A stretch of 64,000 nucleotides of DNA from Gautieria morchelliformis (Eukaryota > Basidiomycota > Agaricomycetes > Gomphales > Gomphaceae): NCBI GenBank assembly GCA_015179125.1, contig WHVA01000048.1, forward strand, positions 248,001 through 312,000, given 5' to 3'. The number at the start of each line of letters is the position of its first letter. Position 1 is the stretch's first letter. The notes below the pieces were generated by a model. That model was not told the origin of the DNA, ran no database searches, and saw nothing but the letters and a program-made list of their open reading frames with translations. Below are positions 42,075-52,590 of the stretch, one piece after another. The position numbers and the translations under genes are program-made.

Positions 42075-44423
42075 TTGATCGACTCCGGTTCGACTCATTG
42101 TTTCCTCAATTCCGACTTTGTTTTGAAACATAAACTTCCGACCCACAACATTATGGCAATTCCGCTCCGCCTTTTCGATGGGTCTTCCAACACGGCCATT
42201 TCCCAAGTCGTGGACCTGTCTATCTGTTTCGCTACTGGGGACAACCATGAAGTTACGTTTTACGTTACTCCGCTAGATGCTAGCTGTTCCATTGTACTAG
42301 GACACAATTGGCTCACCCGATATAATCCGTCGATTAACTGGGCATTGGGTCAAATACAGTTCCGTACCACGGATCAACTTCCGTCTATTCCGACGTCATC
42401 CGCAAAGATGGTTCAGGTCTCTTCTGCAACTCCACTCGTGGATTCAGTTCCACACTCCGGTCCCACTTTAGAACCTCCGCCCCTCGAAGCTCCCCGAATT
42501 GTGCTCGTTTCCACCACCGCTTTCCGCGTATTGCAACGGCAAGAAGATACGACCATTTTCCAGCTTCACCTTTCCGATTCGGCTTCAGTCAAGGCTCGTT
42601 CCACCTCGACTTCCGCTCTGGTCGACATGAGCTCAGTTCCGGAAGAATATCGTGACTTCCCGGACGTGTTCAATAAGGCCAAAGCCAATAAACCTGCTGA
42701 ACATCGACCCTACGATCTGAAGATAGATTTGGAAGAAGGAGCATCTCCGCCCCTTGGACCGATCTACTCCCTTTCACAAAGTGAACTCCAAACTCTCCGC
42801 GAGTTTGTCGATGAACATCTCAACATGGGCTTTATCCACCCTTCGCTGTCTCCGCATGGCACTCTGGTCCTTTTCGTCAAAAAAAAGGATGGATCTCTCC
42901 ACCTCTGTTTCGATTTCCGCGGACTTAACGCCCTCACTAAGAAGGACAAATATCCGCTTCCGCACATTTCCGACCTACTCAACACTCCCCGCAGGGCAAA
43001 GATCTACACCAAAATTGACCTCCAGCATGCTTATCACCTTGTCCGCATCCGGGAAGGTGACGAGTGGAAAACCACTTTCCGCACCCGTTACGGTGCTTTT
43101 GAGTGGGTTGTCATGCCTTTCGGTCTAACCAATGCTCCCGCCGGTTTTCAGCGATTCATGAACGACGTATTTTCCGACCTCCTTGACGTATGCGTCCTAG
43201 TCTACATTGACGACATCCTCATCTATTCCGACACACCGGAAAAACATCGGGAACATGTCTGCGAAGTACTCCGCCGTCTACGCAAACACCACCTCTACGC
43301 AAAAGCAGAGAAATGCGAATGGCATCGCGACACGGTTGAATACCTCAGCTACATCCTCTCCCCCACGGGTCTCACCATGGCAGAGGACAAAGTCAAGGCA
43401 ATTCAATGGCTGGAACCCCGACCTGTTAAGGATGTGCAGTCTTTCCTCGGCTTCGCCAATTTTTACCGGCGTTTCATTTACAACTTTTCCGACATTACTG
43501 TTCCGCTCATGCGTCTCACTAGGAAGGGTGCTCCATGGAATTTCACTCCGGAATGCCGTTCCGCATTTGAAGCCCTCAAATCGGCCTTCACTACGGCTCC
43601 TATTCTCGGTGTCTTGATTCCTGATGCCCAACTTGTACTCGAAACCGACGCTTCCGACTACGCGCTAGCCGCCATCCTTTCCATCATTTCCCCCAACGAC
43701 GGAGAAATTCATCCGATCGCATTTCATTCCTGCACCTTTTCCGCCCTGGAACTCAACTACAATGTCCACGATAAGGAACTACTTGCGATTTTCGAAGCCT
43801 TCAAAATCTGGAGACACTACCTCGAAGGTCCAACTTATCCGATCGACGTTGTAACGGATCATAAAAACCTTGAGTATTTCACGACTACTAAGATTTTGAC
43901 TTGCCGTCAAGTCCGCTGGTCTGAATATCTCTCACAGTTCAACATGGTGATCCACTTCTGCCCCGGAAAGCTCGGAGCAAACCCAACGCACTCACTAGAC
44001 GTTGGGACGTCTACCCAAAAGAGGGAAGTAGCGACTATGCCAGCGTCAATCCGCACAATTTCCGCCCAGTATTCTCCACTGAGCAACTGGCATCGTCCCT
44101 GTGTGCCACAGCATTGCAGTTTCCACTACTCCGCGCCTCGATCATTATGGACACCGAGTCTCTCCATTCCGACTTCCGTTCCGCACTTCGTTCTGACCCC
44201 ATCTCCGCAACCCACCTCGATGACCCAACCAGTCCTGGATGGTCCCTCGATTCCGGATACCAACAATCTACGACTTCGCGTACTCCAGCAAAGCCACGAT
44301 CATCCGCTCTCAGGACACCAAGGCCAAAACAAAACCCTCGACATAATCCAATGCACCTACACTTGGCCTCTACTCCACATGATGGTCCAAGACTATTGCA
44401 AGTCATGCACCACCTGTATGTGA
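42075..44423 (+). pseudogene. Gypsy 2 protease, reverse transcriptase, RNase H
   Basis: A 782-codon frame, open from about 41925 upstream. Protease ALIDSGSTHCFLNSDF and SIVLGHNWLTRYNP; RT with LVLFVKKKDGSLHLCFDFRG, IYTKIDLQHAYHLVRIREGD, MPFGLTNAPAGFQRFMND and the active site VYIDDILIYS; the tether QSFLGFANFYRRFI; RNase H ETDASDYALAAIL and TDHKNLEYF. It ends at a TGA (44424-44426) in [15 protein letters not shown], where arginine is expected in the integrase zinc region. RT looks intact, but the polyprotein is truncated. Confidence 0.9.
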
Positions 44424-44426
44424 GCC

Positions 44427-45180
44427 AAGCCTCAATGTCACAAACCCTACGGCCTCCTGAAGCAACTTCCGATCCCGGAACAACCATGGAATTCAATATC
44501 CATGGATTTCATTGAGAAACTTCCTAAGTCATCCGGCTATGATACCATTCTAGTGATTGTTGATCGCCTCACAAAGCAGTCATCTTTATTCTGACCTACG
44601 ATACCATCACTTCCACCCAGCTCGCACAACTCTTCGTGCTCCACGTATTTTCCAAGCATGGAATCCCTTCCCATGTCACTTCCGACCGTGGATCAGAATT
44701 CGTGTCCTCCTTTTTCCGCACACTCGGCAAGGCTCTCGACATGAAGCTCCACTTCACTTCCGGTTATCATCCCGAAGGAGATGGACAGACAGAACGTACT
44801 AATCAGACCCTTGAGCAGTATCTCCGTGTGTATTGCAACTACCAACACAGCAATTGGTCCGACCTTCTTCTGCTTGCGGAATTTGCCTACAACAATGTGC
44901 CTTCCGCCACCACCGGAATTTCACCCTTTTACGCCAACAAGGGCTACCACCTGAATCTCGCCATCCACCCTGAACGCGACCTTGCCTCTGCCAGAGCCAG
45001 AGATTTCGTTGTGGAACTCGACGACCTTCACCAACACCTCCGAGAGAACATTTCTGCTGCCCAGAAGAGATATCAAACTTCCGCCGATCGGAAACGCCTT
45101 CCGCAACCGGCATTCGAGATTGGCGACAAAGTCTTTATCAAAGCTGAAAACTTCCGCACCATTCGCCCCTCGAGCCCATA
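44427..45180 (+). pseudogene. Gypsy 2 integrase
   Basis: It continues after the TGA with [20 protein letters not shown], then [19 protein letters not shown], a frameshift near 44588, then HVTSDRGSEFVSSFFRTLGK and GDGQTERTNQTLEQYLRVY (the DDE residues) and the C-terminal KVFIKAENFRTIRPSS. No chromodomain; the sequence breaks at 45180 into gypsy 3. Confidence 0.88.
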
Positions 45181-45182
45181 GG

Positions 45183-45717
45183 AATCGTACGGTCCGAGTC
45201 AGAACACATTCATGAAGAGGGTGTGCCAGACTTACCCGTCTCTCTAAAAACGCTGACTCGTCCAGTGGTAACCGGCGCCGAAGCCTCCACTGAATTGGAA
45301 TTCCAGCTGGCGGCCATACGAAAAGCAGAGGCATCAGCAGCCACGGCAGGCCAAGCTCCAGCCGAAGGTCAAACCACGGCGAGGCATGTCAGTGAAAGAC
45401 AGAGGCAAGCACCTACTACCAGAGGCCATGACGATGCTCATGGTGTTGCCGTCCTGCCCATCTCAGAGAAAGCCCGAGCCGACCTGCTTAAGAAGCCGCA
45501 AGGAAAACTAGCTGGCAGAACACATAATCAGCCACGGCCTCGCGTGGCAGTACAACGGCCTGACCCAAACGCAAGAGAGTCGGCCAGCATGGTGATGGAG
45601 CACAAGGAAATAATCTGGATGAAGAGGATCCAAATGTCAGTCTGGCATCGCAGAATGATAGTGCAAATTATAAGGAAAGCTACAAACCGCCTCCATTCAC
45701 AGAAGTCATCTCCATGA
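45183..45717 (+). pseudogene. Gypsy 3 RNase H-integrase linker
   Basis: The frame reads VRSESEHIHEEGVPDLPVSL, KTLTRPVVTGAEASTELEFQ and onward to a stop at 45715-45717. Such Glu/Arg/Gln-rich linkers sit between RNase H and integrase in basidiomycete gypsy elements. No catalytic motifs are present. Confidence 0.5.
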
Positions 45718-47135
45718 TGAACCCTACTGTGGTATTTCCCGAGTGCCTAAAAGAATTATACGCGCAAGACAATTTTTTTACACGCATCACGCAAGATCCA
45801 TCAGCGTACGGATCATTTTCAGTATGGAACGGATTATACCTTCTGGAAGACAAAGGCAACGAGCTACTGTGCATACCTAATGGTGTGCACAACGGCTCCT
45901 CCTTGCAGGAGCTCATAATATCGCACGCCCACTCTTTGCTAGCACATCTATCAGGCAGGAAAACATTCCATTATTTGAGAACCCACATTTGGTGGCCTGG
46001 AATGTACCAGGATATCACGGACTACTGCGCATCTTGCCATGTTTGCGCCACGGCCAAACCTAACAACCAGAAGGCAAGTGGGATGCTTAAGCCACTGCCG
46101 GTGCCCTTCAAACGATGGCAGCAGGTTGGAATTGACTTTGTCGGTCCGCTCCCTGCGTCTAGGAACCGCCACGGAGAATTTGACATGATCTGCGTCATAA
46201 TAGATCATCTAATGTCAATGGTGCACCTGCTACCATCAAGGAGCACTTACCGTGCGAAGGACATCGCAGAACTGGTCTTCGAAAATGTATACAAATTGCA
46301 CGGTGTGCCCAAAATCATCGTTAGTGACAGAGACTCTCTCTTCACCAGTGGGTTCTGGGAAGGGTGCACAAACTTACCGGGTCAGAGCTACGCATGTCAA
46401 CGGCTTACCACCCGCAAACAGACGGTGCAACAGAACGTGCAAACAGAACTGTAACGCAGATGCTGCGCCTGTCTGTTGCATCAGACCAGAAGGACTGGGT
46501 TTCGAAGCTGCCGGTCATAGAATTCGCTATGAACACAGCACACTCAGATACTACAGGTTATTCTCCGTTTTATTTAAACTACGGGTCAGTCCCACGCCAA
46601 ATGCTTTGGGACGCATCCATGGACACTCTGCCAGGGGTTCGTGCCTTCATAAAACGGTTGAGAGACGGACTAATCAACGCACATGACGCAATACTCACAC
46701 AAAGAGTGAAACAGACTTACTATGCCAATCGGAAGCATCGCCCAGCCCGTTTCCATCGGGGACCTTGTATATCTGTCCACAGAGAACTTGTCCATCCTGA
46801 AGGGTCGAGCTCGTAAGCTCGTACCCAAATTCATTGGGCCCTACAGGATAGTGCGAGAAGTTAGTCCCAAAACAAGCTTCAAGCTCGCATTGCCGTCAGA
46901 CCTACTTAGCAAGGGTCTACACACCGTGTTCCATGCTAGCCTGTTACGCATACATCTCCCAAACGACGACCATCGCTTCCCTGGACGGTCGACACAACGG
47001 GTCACTGGCCTGGGCTCATCGCCGGATGAGTCTCTCATCAAGGCGATCGTGTCTCACATCGGCCATGGACCGCTGCTTGGTTCGAGGTACTGTGGCAATC
47101 GGGAGACCGGACATGGTTACCACATGGCGAGGTGA
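45714..47135 (+). pseudogene. Gypsy 3 integrase
   Basis: Zinc region HAHSLLAHLSGRKTFHYLRT with CASCHVCATAKP; core WQQVGIDFVGPLPASRNRHG (Asp), KIIVSDRDSLFTSGFW (Asp), a frameshift near 46370, then AYHPQTDGATERANRTVTQM (Glu). A second shift near 46760 leads to DLVYLSTENLSILKGRARKL and LVPKFIGPYRIVREVSP, and DESLIKAIVSHIGHG resembles the degenerate chromo-like tail of this group. Multiple frameshifts; inactive. Confidence 0.88.
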
Positions 47136-47255
47136 AACATCTTGCTGCCTTCGATGCCTATTTAGAAAATATAGGTATGGATGGGATGATCACCTACCTA
47201 GGGGTACGGGAAGCCCCCCCGCGATATCCTAGACCAAGTAGAACATGCTGAAAAC

Positions 47256-48016
47256 ATGGTTGAGAGTGATCTCGAATTAAACTACGCTTTTGTCAGCAAA
47301 ACCGGCGGGTATAAGAACAAGAGAACAGAGACACATACACGGTACTTCTCCAAGACCAACCAACATATGTCTGACTCCACTGACCCCACTTTGCTCGTTC
47401 GTTATTACGAGTACGCGTCCCAGTTGGTGGATGCCGCTCTTATCAACAGACCTAACCCAGGTCCACCCCCGCAGGCCTACACAGCCTGGGCCTCTGCGAA
47501 CGGCAAGCCTAGAAGTATAACGGAGGCACAAACAAACTGAGCCGTCCATCAGCAACCTTCACTGATCCGAACGGCGACGTACAATGGGTGGGACAGCACC
47601 CCGTCCCAGCTGCTGGCCCCCCAACCCCAGGCCCTTATGCATACCCATATGCTCCTTACCAACCCTATGCGGCACCCTCGCTCTCATCAGCGCACACGGG
47701 GCTGATGACCCCACTTGAGCACTTATCGTATCTGGGCAAGATTCGCAATTATGAGCGAGAGGTCGCATGGGAAGCGGGACATCGCACCTACCGCGGTGGG
47801 GGACGGAACAAAGTCTGGCTAAACAATGGCAAGAAACCAGCGCCATACGACAAGTCAGCGGCGAAGTCCAAGGGAAAGCCTAAGGACGACATACCTGCTC
47901 CAAAACGCTTGTCCCAGGCAGAAATTGACACAATGGTGAAGTCTGCCATGGCGATGCTCGAGACGGCAAAGGAGCACATCGCAAAAAAACAAGGGAGACC
48001 GCGTCAAATGCGCTGA
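47256..48016 (+). pseudogene. Unknown ORF downstream of gypsy 3 integrase
   Basis: Two frames (47256-47540 and about 47530-48016) join at one frameshift near 47525 into a protein of about 250 residues. Part 1 includes SDSTDPTLLVRYYEYASQLV. Part 2 has a Pro/Tyr-rich stretch (PGPYAYPYAPYQPYAAPS), TPLEHLSYLGKIRNYEREVA and a Lys-rich, alanine-helical end (EIDTMVKSAMAMLETAKEHI). It lies between integrase and the 3' LTR, a place where gypsy elements normally have no gene. I do not recognise it. It could be an element-borne extra ORF or a captured gene. Confidence 0.5.
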
Positions 48017-48527
48017 GAAATGCTTAGCTGCTGCGCGACAGGTTATCATGGAAATTAGTGACGAACCTTCCTCTTCTGGTACAGTTCCGAACCACGAATC
48101 TTACCTGTATGAGATCCTTAACCAGGTTTGCAGTGAAATCGAAGGACTGCCTGCAGCAGGAGGATGTTGAAATGACAACGGCCGCCGCCAGCGGAAATTT
48201 CGCCGGCGACCCCACTGACGACAGCGAAGCAAGGGCAGTCGTGCCGGTGGTCTCATTGGTGTAGACCACCAATGAGGGCCACTGCCTCATCAGTGTGCAA
48301 ATGCAGACGAGAAGTGGTCTGACCTGTTGGTGTACACGGACAACGGGGTCAACCTAGCAAGGGAAGGCGCTCGTAGCCGGCACTCACGTAACATATCAAA
48401 GATTCCACACTGTCTCGAACCAGGCATTGTATTTCTACTTACTAGCAATGTCATGGTATTTACATTTTTTTTTCATATATTTCCCTACTTTCCACCTTCT
48501 GTTCTCTTCGAGAGCAGGGAGGGCGAG
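48017..48527 (+). other. Gypsy 3 3' untranslated region and polypurine tract
   Basis: No supported gene. It ends in the purine run AGAGCAGGGAGGGCGAG that should prime plus-strand synthesis. Confidence 0.55.
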
Positions 48528-48754
48528 TGTAAGGAACCGGGCATCTACACCATTGGAGACTCAACTTAGGTCCCGAACAGATACCCATTTATTGCCGAGA
48601 AACAGGTACGAAGCTCTCGTACAACAGTATATAAGATATTCTAGTTAGTTACTTGTACGTAGAGCTTCTTGACCCCGAACTACGACTTGGTAGTTACCTG
48701 TCCTCGGCGAATCTTTCTAAGTCTTTCGAGGTCCGCTCAATCCTAATCCTTACA
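48528..48754 (+). repeat. Gypsy 3 3' LTR (227 bp)
   Basis: It begins TGTAAGGA and ends TCCTTACA, a perfect 8-bp terminal inverted repeat, right after the polypurine tract. The next base starts repeat family copy B. No 5' LTR is present in the window. Confidence 0.8.
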
Positions 48755-49110
48755 CCGACGTTGGCTGTCACTCTCGCACGCTACCTACCGGGATAAAATC
48801 AGGACCTGACGCTGTCTCTGTACTTATAGGATATGCTGAACAAAATCTGTTAGAGGTCTTTACTGGTTATGAGTGTTCTGAATTTTGCTTATGCCTTGTT
48901 TTTTAATTTTCGTCCATAGTATGTTACCGCGGATGCATATGCGCCTTGAACTAATTTCACGGTCAATTTGAAAATGGCTGCAGCAGGCTTGTATTGTTCT
49001 ATAGAAGCAACTGACTAGTGTCTAAGCACGCCCACATGTAGATTCTTTTGTAGTCATAGTATGATTCGGCGCATTGCTGAAAAAGCAATTGGGGGTGCGT
49101 TAGTAGTATG

Positions 49111-49643
49111 TAGGGATGCACACCGTGCCGTACATCCACGGCTGTATGGTACCGTATTACGCCCACGGCACCCGTACCGTCAAGGCTCGGTGTGCTGTGC
49201 TGACGGTACGGTTTGACACCATATATACCGTACAAATACGGCCGTGTACGGTATGTATACGGCATGCATCGGTAAACGCCGAAAACCTGTTAGCCGAGCC
49301 AAAAACACAGCGCCTGACGGGCGCTACTGCTGGCAGGTACACATCAGGCATGCCTAATTAGTCTGCATAGGCTGACATAAAGCGCAGCTACCTGTGTAGG
49401 CCGCATAGGCAAGCATACTAATATAATACAATGTCATAGTCTACGCGGATCGGTCACTAACCGATCTTCCAATAGCCCCACCGTATAGTATTGCCGTCAA
49501 CCGTAATACGGCCGGTACGGTGCCGTACCGTACCGTCAGAGGGGAGAGGTCTTGACCATATGGACGGCATACGGTCTGCCGTATCTGTCAACCCGCCGTA
49601 CATTATACGGCCATGGCCGTAATACGGACGGTGTGCATCCCTA
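49111..49643. mobile_element. hAT-type MITE, 533 bp, 8-bp target duplication
   Basis: Terminal inverted repeats TAGGGATGCACACCGT (16 bp, perfect) are flanked by direct GTAGTATG at 49103-49110 and 49644-49651. Copy A shows the empty site (GTAGTACG at about 14670). An 8-bp duplication and TA(G)GG-type ends are diagnostic of the hAT superfamily. There is no transposase. The interior is crowded with TACGG/CCGTA motifs in both orientations, resembling subterminal transposase-binding repeats. Confidence 0.93.
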
Positions 49644-50270
49644 GTAGTATGTGATGCTGGGATGCACTTAGGTGACAGGCGTTTGGATGGATTGGATGAC
49701 TGGGTGACTTTCCGTAGACCTAAAATCCTAAACTCGCAGTTCTAAAGCAGGTTCGCGTGAGAAAAGTTGTAGGTTTAGACCAATTTTCAAACGAGAGTCG
49801 TAAGGTCCGAGCTGTCATCGGCGTACTGTCGGCATCTCGCTGGCGCGACTTCTAGCCAGGCTCCCGGGTCAGCCATCCGTTGTAGAGTGTGTTGATGTCC
49901 AAATTGGGCCAAATGTGATGCCAGCTGTCAGACATGGCTAGAAACCCCTTGCGTAGATTCAGAGTCTGGGCGATGGGACGAGGATCGGGCGGAGTTTTAA
50001 TGTGCTTCTGTTCCGAGGCATTTAGGAAAAGGAATGTAGCAGTTTAGGTCTACGGAAAGTGATCCACTATCGATTCGTGACTCATTAGAAATGGGAGGCC
50101 ATCCTAAACCAAGTTCTCTGCCATCGGTAATGGCCGGCATGATGTTCTGGAAGATTTAGGACACATTATTTAGGTCTACGGATAGTCATCCTTGTCTAGC
50201 GAATAACTTCTCCTAGCCTAAATGTGCTACAGGTCGCGAGACAGCGTTAGCGCCTGACAGGCAGGAATGC

Positions 50271-50278
50271 TATAAGTA
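50271..50278 (+). promoter_or_regulatory. TATA-like element, repeat family copy B
   Basis: TATAAGTA, conserved with 15249-15256. Confidence 0.4.
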
Positions 50279-50373
50279 TTTTCTCTCTCGAGCTAGGACC
50301 CCCCAAGTGCTCTCCAGAGTACTTCTTTCTCCGTTTGTCGTCCACATTCAGAATCTTTTAACCGTTCATAAAC

Positions 50374-50628
50374 ATGTTCTCTCGCATCATCATTTGAGAA
50401 CATTGAGCAGCAGCACTTGACCGTCGTGCCGTGGTTTACGCTCGATGCCCTGGTGTGCCCGTGCGCGGTCACCGACCAGAAGCCAGTAGCCAGTAGCGAT
50501 CCCGGTGCCTCAGCGGTCGACAAGACCTCGGACTCACCTTGTTATTAAGAAACAGATCCCTATATTCCCACTCCAGTTCGGAGTGGGAATATAGGGATCT
50601 GTTTCTTAATAACAAGGTGAGTCAATCT
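50374..50628 (+). pseudogene. Unknown repeat-family exon, copy B
   Basis: The ATG at 50374 opens MFSRIII and then a stop. In the shifted frame, 50398-50534 reads NIEQQHLTVVPWFTLDALVC and PCAVTDQKPVASSDPGASAV. The exon end EWEYRDLFLNNK with its GTGAGT donor is kept at 50580-50622. Palindrome P2 replaces the intervening part present in copy A, so this copy cannot make the full protein. Confidence 0.5.
50531..50623. repeat. Palindrome P2 (44-nt perfect arms)
   Basis: Arms 50531-50574 and 50580-50623, 5-nt spacer, no mismatch. The right arm is the native exon end and splice donor; the left arm is its inverted copy. Confidence 0.95.
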
Positions 50629-50665
50629 TCTGCATCAAACTCTGACGCGCAGGTTGACGAGGATC

Positions 50666-50732
50666 CGCGCCGGCGGGTGCGAGAAATCCCAACGTCTTGA
50701 AGACGTTGGGATTTCTTGCACCCGCCGGCGCG
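50666..50732. repeat. Palindrome P3 (33-nt arms)
   Basis: Arms 50666-50698 and 50700-50732, single-base spacer, one mismatch. Confidence 0.95.
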
Positions 50733-50748
50733 CTCCCTCGCCTGAAAC

Positions 50749-50817
50749 GCGGCTTTCGAATATCACGCAGAATTGATTGTGTAACACAATCAATTCTGCG
50801 TGATATTCGAAAGCTGC
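50749..50817. repeat. Palindrome P4 (34-nt arms)
   Basis: Arms 50749-50782 and 50784-50817, single-base spacer, one mismatch. It lies at the joint of a deletion of over 1 kb relative to copy A. Confidence 0.95.
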
Positions 50818-50961
50818 GACTTGGACGAGGAACGAGGATGAGTAACATGTCGCGACTCAAACCACGCCCACGGTAAGTGCTTGGCTCCTGTTTCGCGGAA
50901 TATCCTCCTCACGCTCTGCTTATCAGTGTCCCTTCGCGCGACTACTGTTGCCGTCGACATA

Positions 50962-51024
50962 AGAGGCGTAGTTACAGTTTTGGGAGGTCTGTCACAGACC
51001 TCCCAAAAATCTAACTACGCCTCT
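50962..51024. repeat. Palindrome P5 (31-nt arms)
   Basis: Arms 50962-50992 and 50994-51024, single-base spacer, two mismatches. In copy A (about 18035-18070) the right arm exists alone, so the left arm is an added inverted copy. Confidence 0.95.
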
Positions 51025-51402
51025 CTATACGGTATTTCAATCAAGATTTCGGCTGAGATAATGATCATGCCTGTCAACAAAAAAGCGTGAAATGTGACCG
51101 GGAGTAACAGATAAAGCAGGGACATCGATGTTAAAAAACGGGTAAAGCGTCATACAACATAATCTTTGCAGGAACGGTCGGTATCCTTTGAGGTTGTGTC
51201 GACAGAACCCTCCCCTCCTTTCAGTCGGAGTCGGGGAATTCAATGATGACCTGGAAACAATAAATCAAGTGGCGAAAAGAATACATAAAGCGGATTGGTA
51301 GGGGTTCACTATCGATACAATAATCTATCTAGTTGTGCAAGTGGGGTGGATTTGAACTTGTGAAGGACGTAGATTCACTGTAGGATTGGCAGATTAGCAA
51401 CT

Positions 51403-52590
51403 TTAAGGTCGCACATCAACTTCGAGTCGACCATCCACCGAGACCTCGGTGGTGAGAATTCCACTACACGGCGCAATCGACTCGACATCATGACGTTCAC
51501 ACTCACGGATCTCTGCCGCAGTATTTCGGATGTTCAGCTATATATTGAAGTGTGTGAGTCGACCCAAAACAAACATCTTCATTGGGCACACATACCAATA
51601 GCCGGCAGCCAAGGATAGACTGTGAGCATATAAAACATCTTTAAATGAGATAAGTTGTTGTCATAATGGCAATGATTTTTTATACCAACCCGATAAACAT
51701 CCCATAAAAAGGCACCTATATATATGTTGATATCAGCATCCAATGCAAGCAGAAGTGTGGACAGTATGGAAAGCTTACGGGTCTGATGTACCATGTAATA
51801 AAATTGGCCAGTGTCATCATCATAACGCCGCCGAAGTACAGAAACGAATCTTTCAGGAGGACGAACACGAGACGCGGAGGCTGCAGCGCGGGGTCATGGA
51901 TTATCCAAGTTGAAACAGCTCTCCACAGCGCAAGAAGTAGGAGGGTGGAATCAAATGTGACTGAGGGAACCCAGTAAGCCCAGCACCGGGCTGGTATGTC
52001 AATTGGCACACAACCCCTCGTAGCGACGAGATAATTGTCTATGGACTCGTCAATCGACCTTCGCGAGGGAGAATTGGCAACGTAATAGACTGACCATGAA
52101 ACTCGTGGGTTACCACCCCTATTATTATCATCTCTGTCGTCATAGTCAAAGCGTATCTTACAAATACGTATCAGGCTGCGTGGGATGTATGAAGTGGAAT
52201 GATTTCGTACAGCACGAGCAAGGCGACCAACAGCCTTTTATTGCGATTGAACATGGCATATACGCGTATAATTAAAATAGCTATTTACGGGAAACGGGAA
52301 TTACCAATGTTCTGTAGTATTTAGTTTGAAGCAGATCTACATACCTCCCACCACGAGATGTTCTGCGGTAGCCGAATATCCGGTGTATTGGAACCATAGC
52401 GTGCATCTGAAAAACGGCTCAACAATGGACGCAGGACATAAAATCAACATACAACTGTAAATGGGGAAAGGTTGATGTGGTAATTCGGTTTGACTAATGG
52501 TGAAATTCTCTTACCGACGGGCTTGCCGGTTTCAAGGATAAGACTGCCCAAGGTAATATCAGAATGATACTTTGACAAGAAATACAAGCA
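51403..52590 (-). CDS. Multi-pass membrane protein, basidiomycete DUF6533-type family
   Basis: Exons that join in sense: 52406-52345 (CTLWFQYTGYSATAEHLVVG), 52280-52211 (AILIIRVYAMFNRNKRLLVA), about 52134-52095 (MIIIGVVTHEF), 52038-51779 (RCWAYWVPSVTFDSTLLLLA, FVLLKDSFLYFGGVMMMTLA), 51715-51686 (30-nt microexon, VPFYGMFIGL), 51619-51596 (24-nt microexon, SILGCRLL) and 51537-51403 (LNIRNTAAEIRE to the stop). An exon near 52585-52509 (YCLYFLSKYH) is likely but its phase does not join. Hydrophobic segments and the RDG/KDSFLYF and SxLxxRLLLNxR patterns match a large basidiomycete family of seven-helix-like proteins of unknown function. The N-terminal exons are unresolved, so it may be a pseudogene. 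Confidence 0.6.

Larger units (their letters stand above)
41346..45180 (+). mobile_element. Ty3/gypsy element 2, main part
   Basis: Plus-strand element interrupted by the chromovirus. After the remaining LTR/leader (to about 41507) come a shortened gag (41616-41920), pol (about 41925-44423) and integrase (44427-45180). The 3' end is missing: at 45180 it joins gypsy 3. The TTCCG pentamer is strikingly frequent throughout. Confidence 0.88.
45183..48754 (+). mobile_element. Ty3/gypsy element 3, 5'-truncated
   Basis: It lacks LTR, gag, protease and RT on the left. The RNase H-integrase linker, integrase, a downstream open frame, a polypurine tract (AGAGCAGGGAGGGCGAG, 48511-48527) and the 3' LTR (48528-48754) remain. 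It is poor in TTCCG, unlike gypsy 1 and 2, so it is a different lineage. Confidence 0.85.
48755..51322 (+). repeat. Dispersed repeat family, copy B
   Basis: Matches copy A (14319-19047) from CCGACGTTGG to CTATCGATACAATAA. It carries the same upstream region, TATA-like element and unknown exon. Relative to A it lacks most of the middle, holds a 533-bp MITE, and has palindromes P2-P5 at or near the deletion joints. Confidence 0.8.

Noticed and set aside
48755..51322. Repeat family copies as LTR or Helitron elements
   Set aside because: No TG...CA terminal repeats, no CTRR 3' hairpin end and no Rep/helicase or pol sequence found.
51335..51425. Possible minus-strand tRNA (AAGTTCAAATCC T-loop-like sequence)
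   Set aside because: No matching acceptor stem or D-arm could be built, and the anticodon arm loop has the wrong size. The stretch overlaps the 3' end of the membrane-protein gene.
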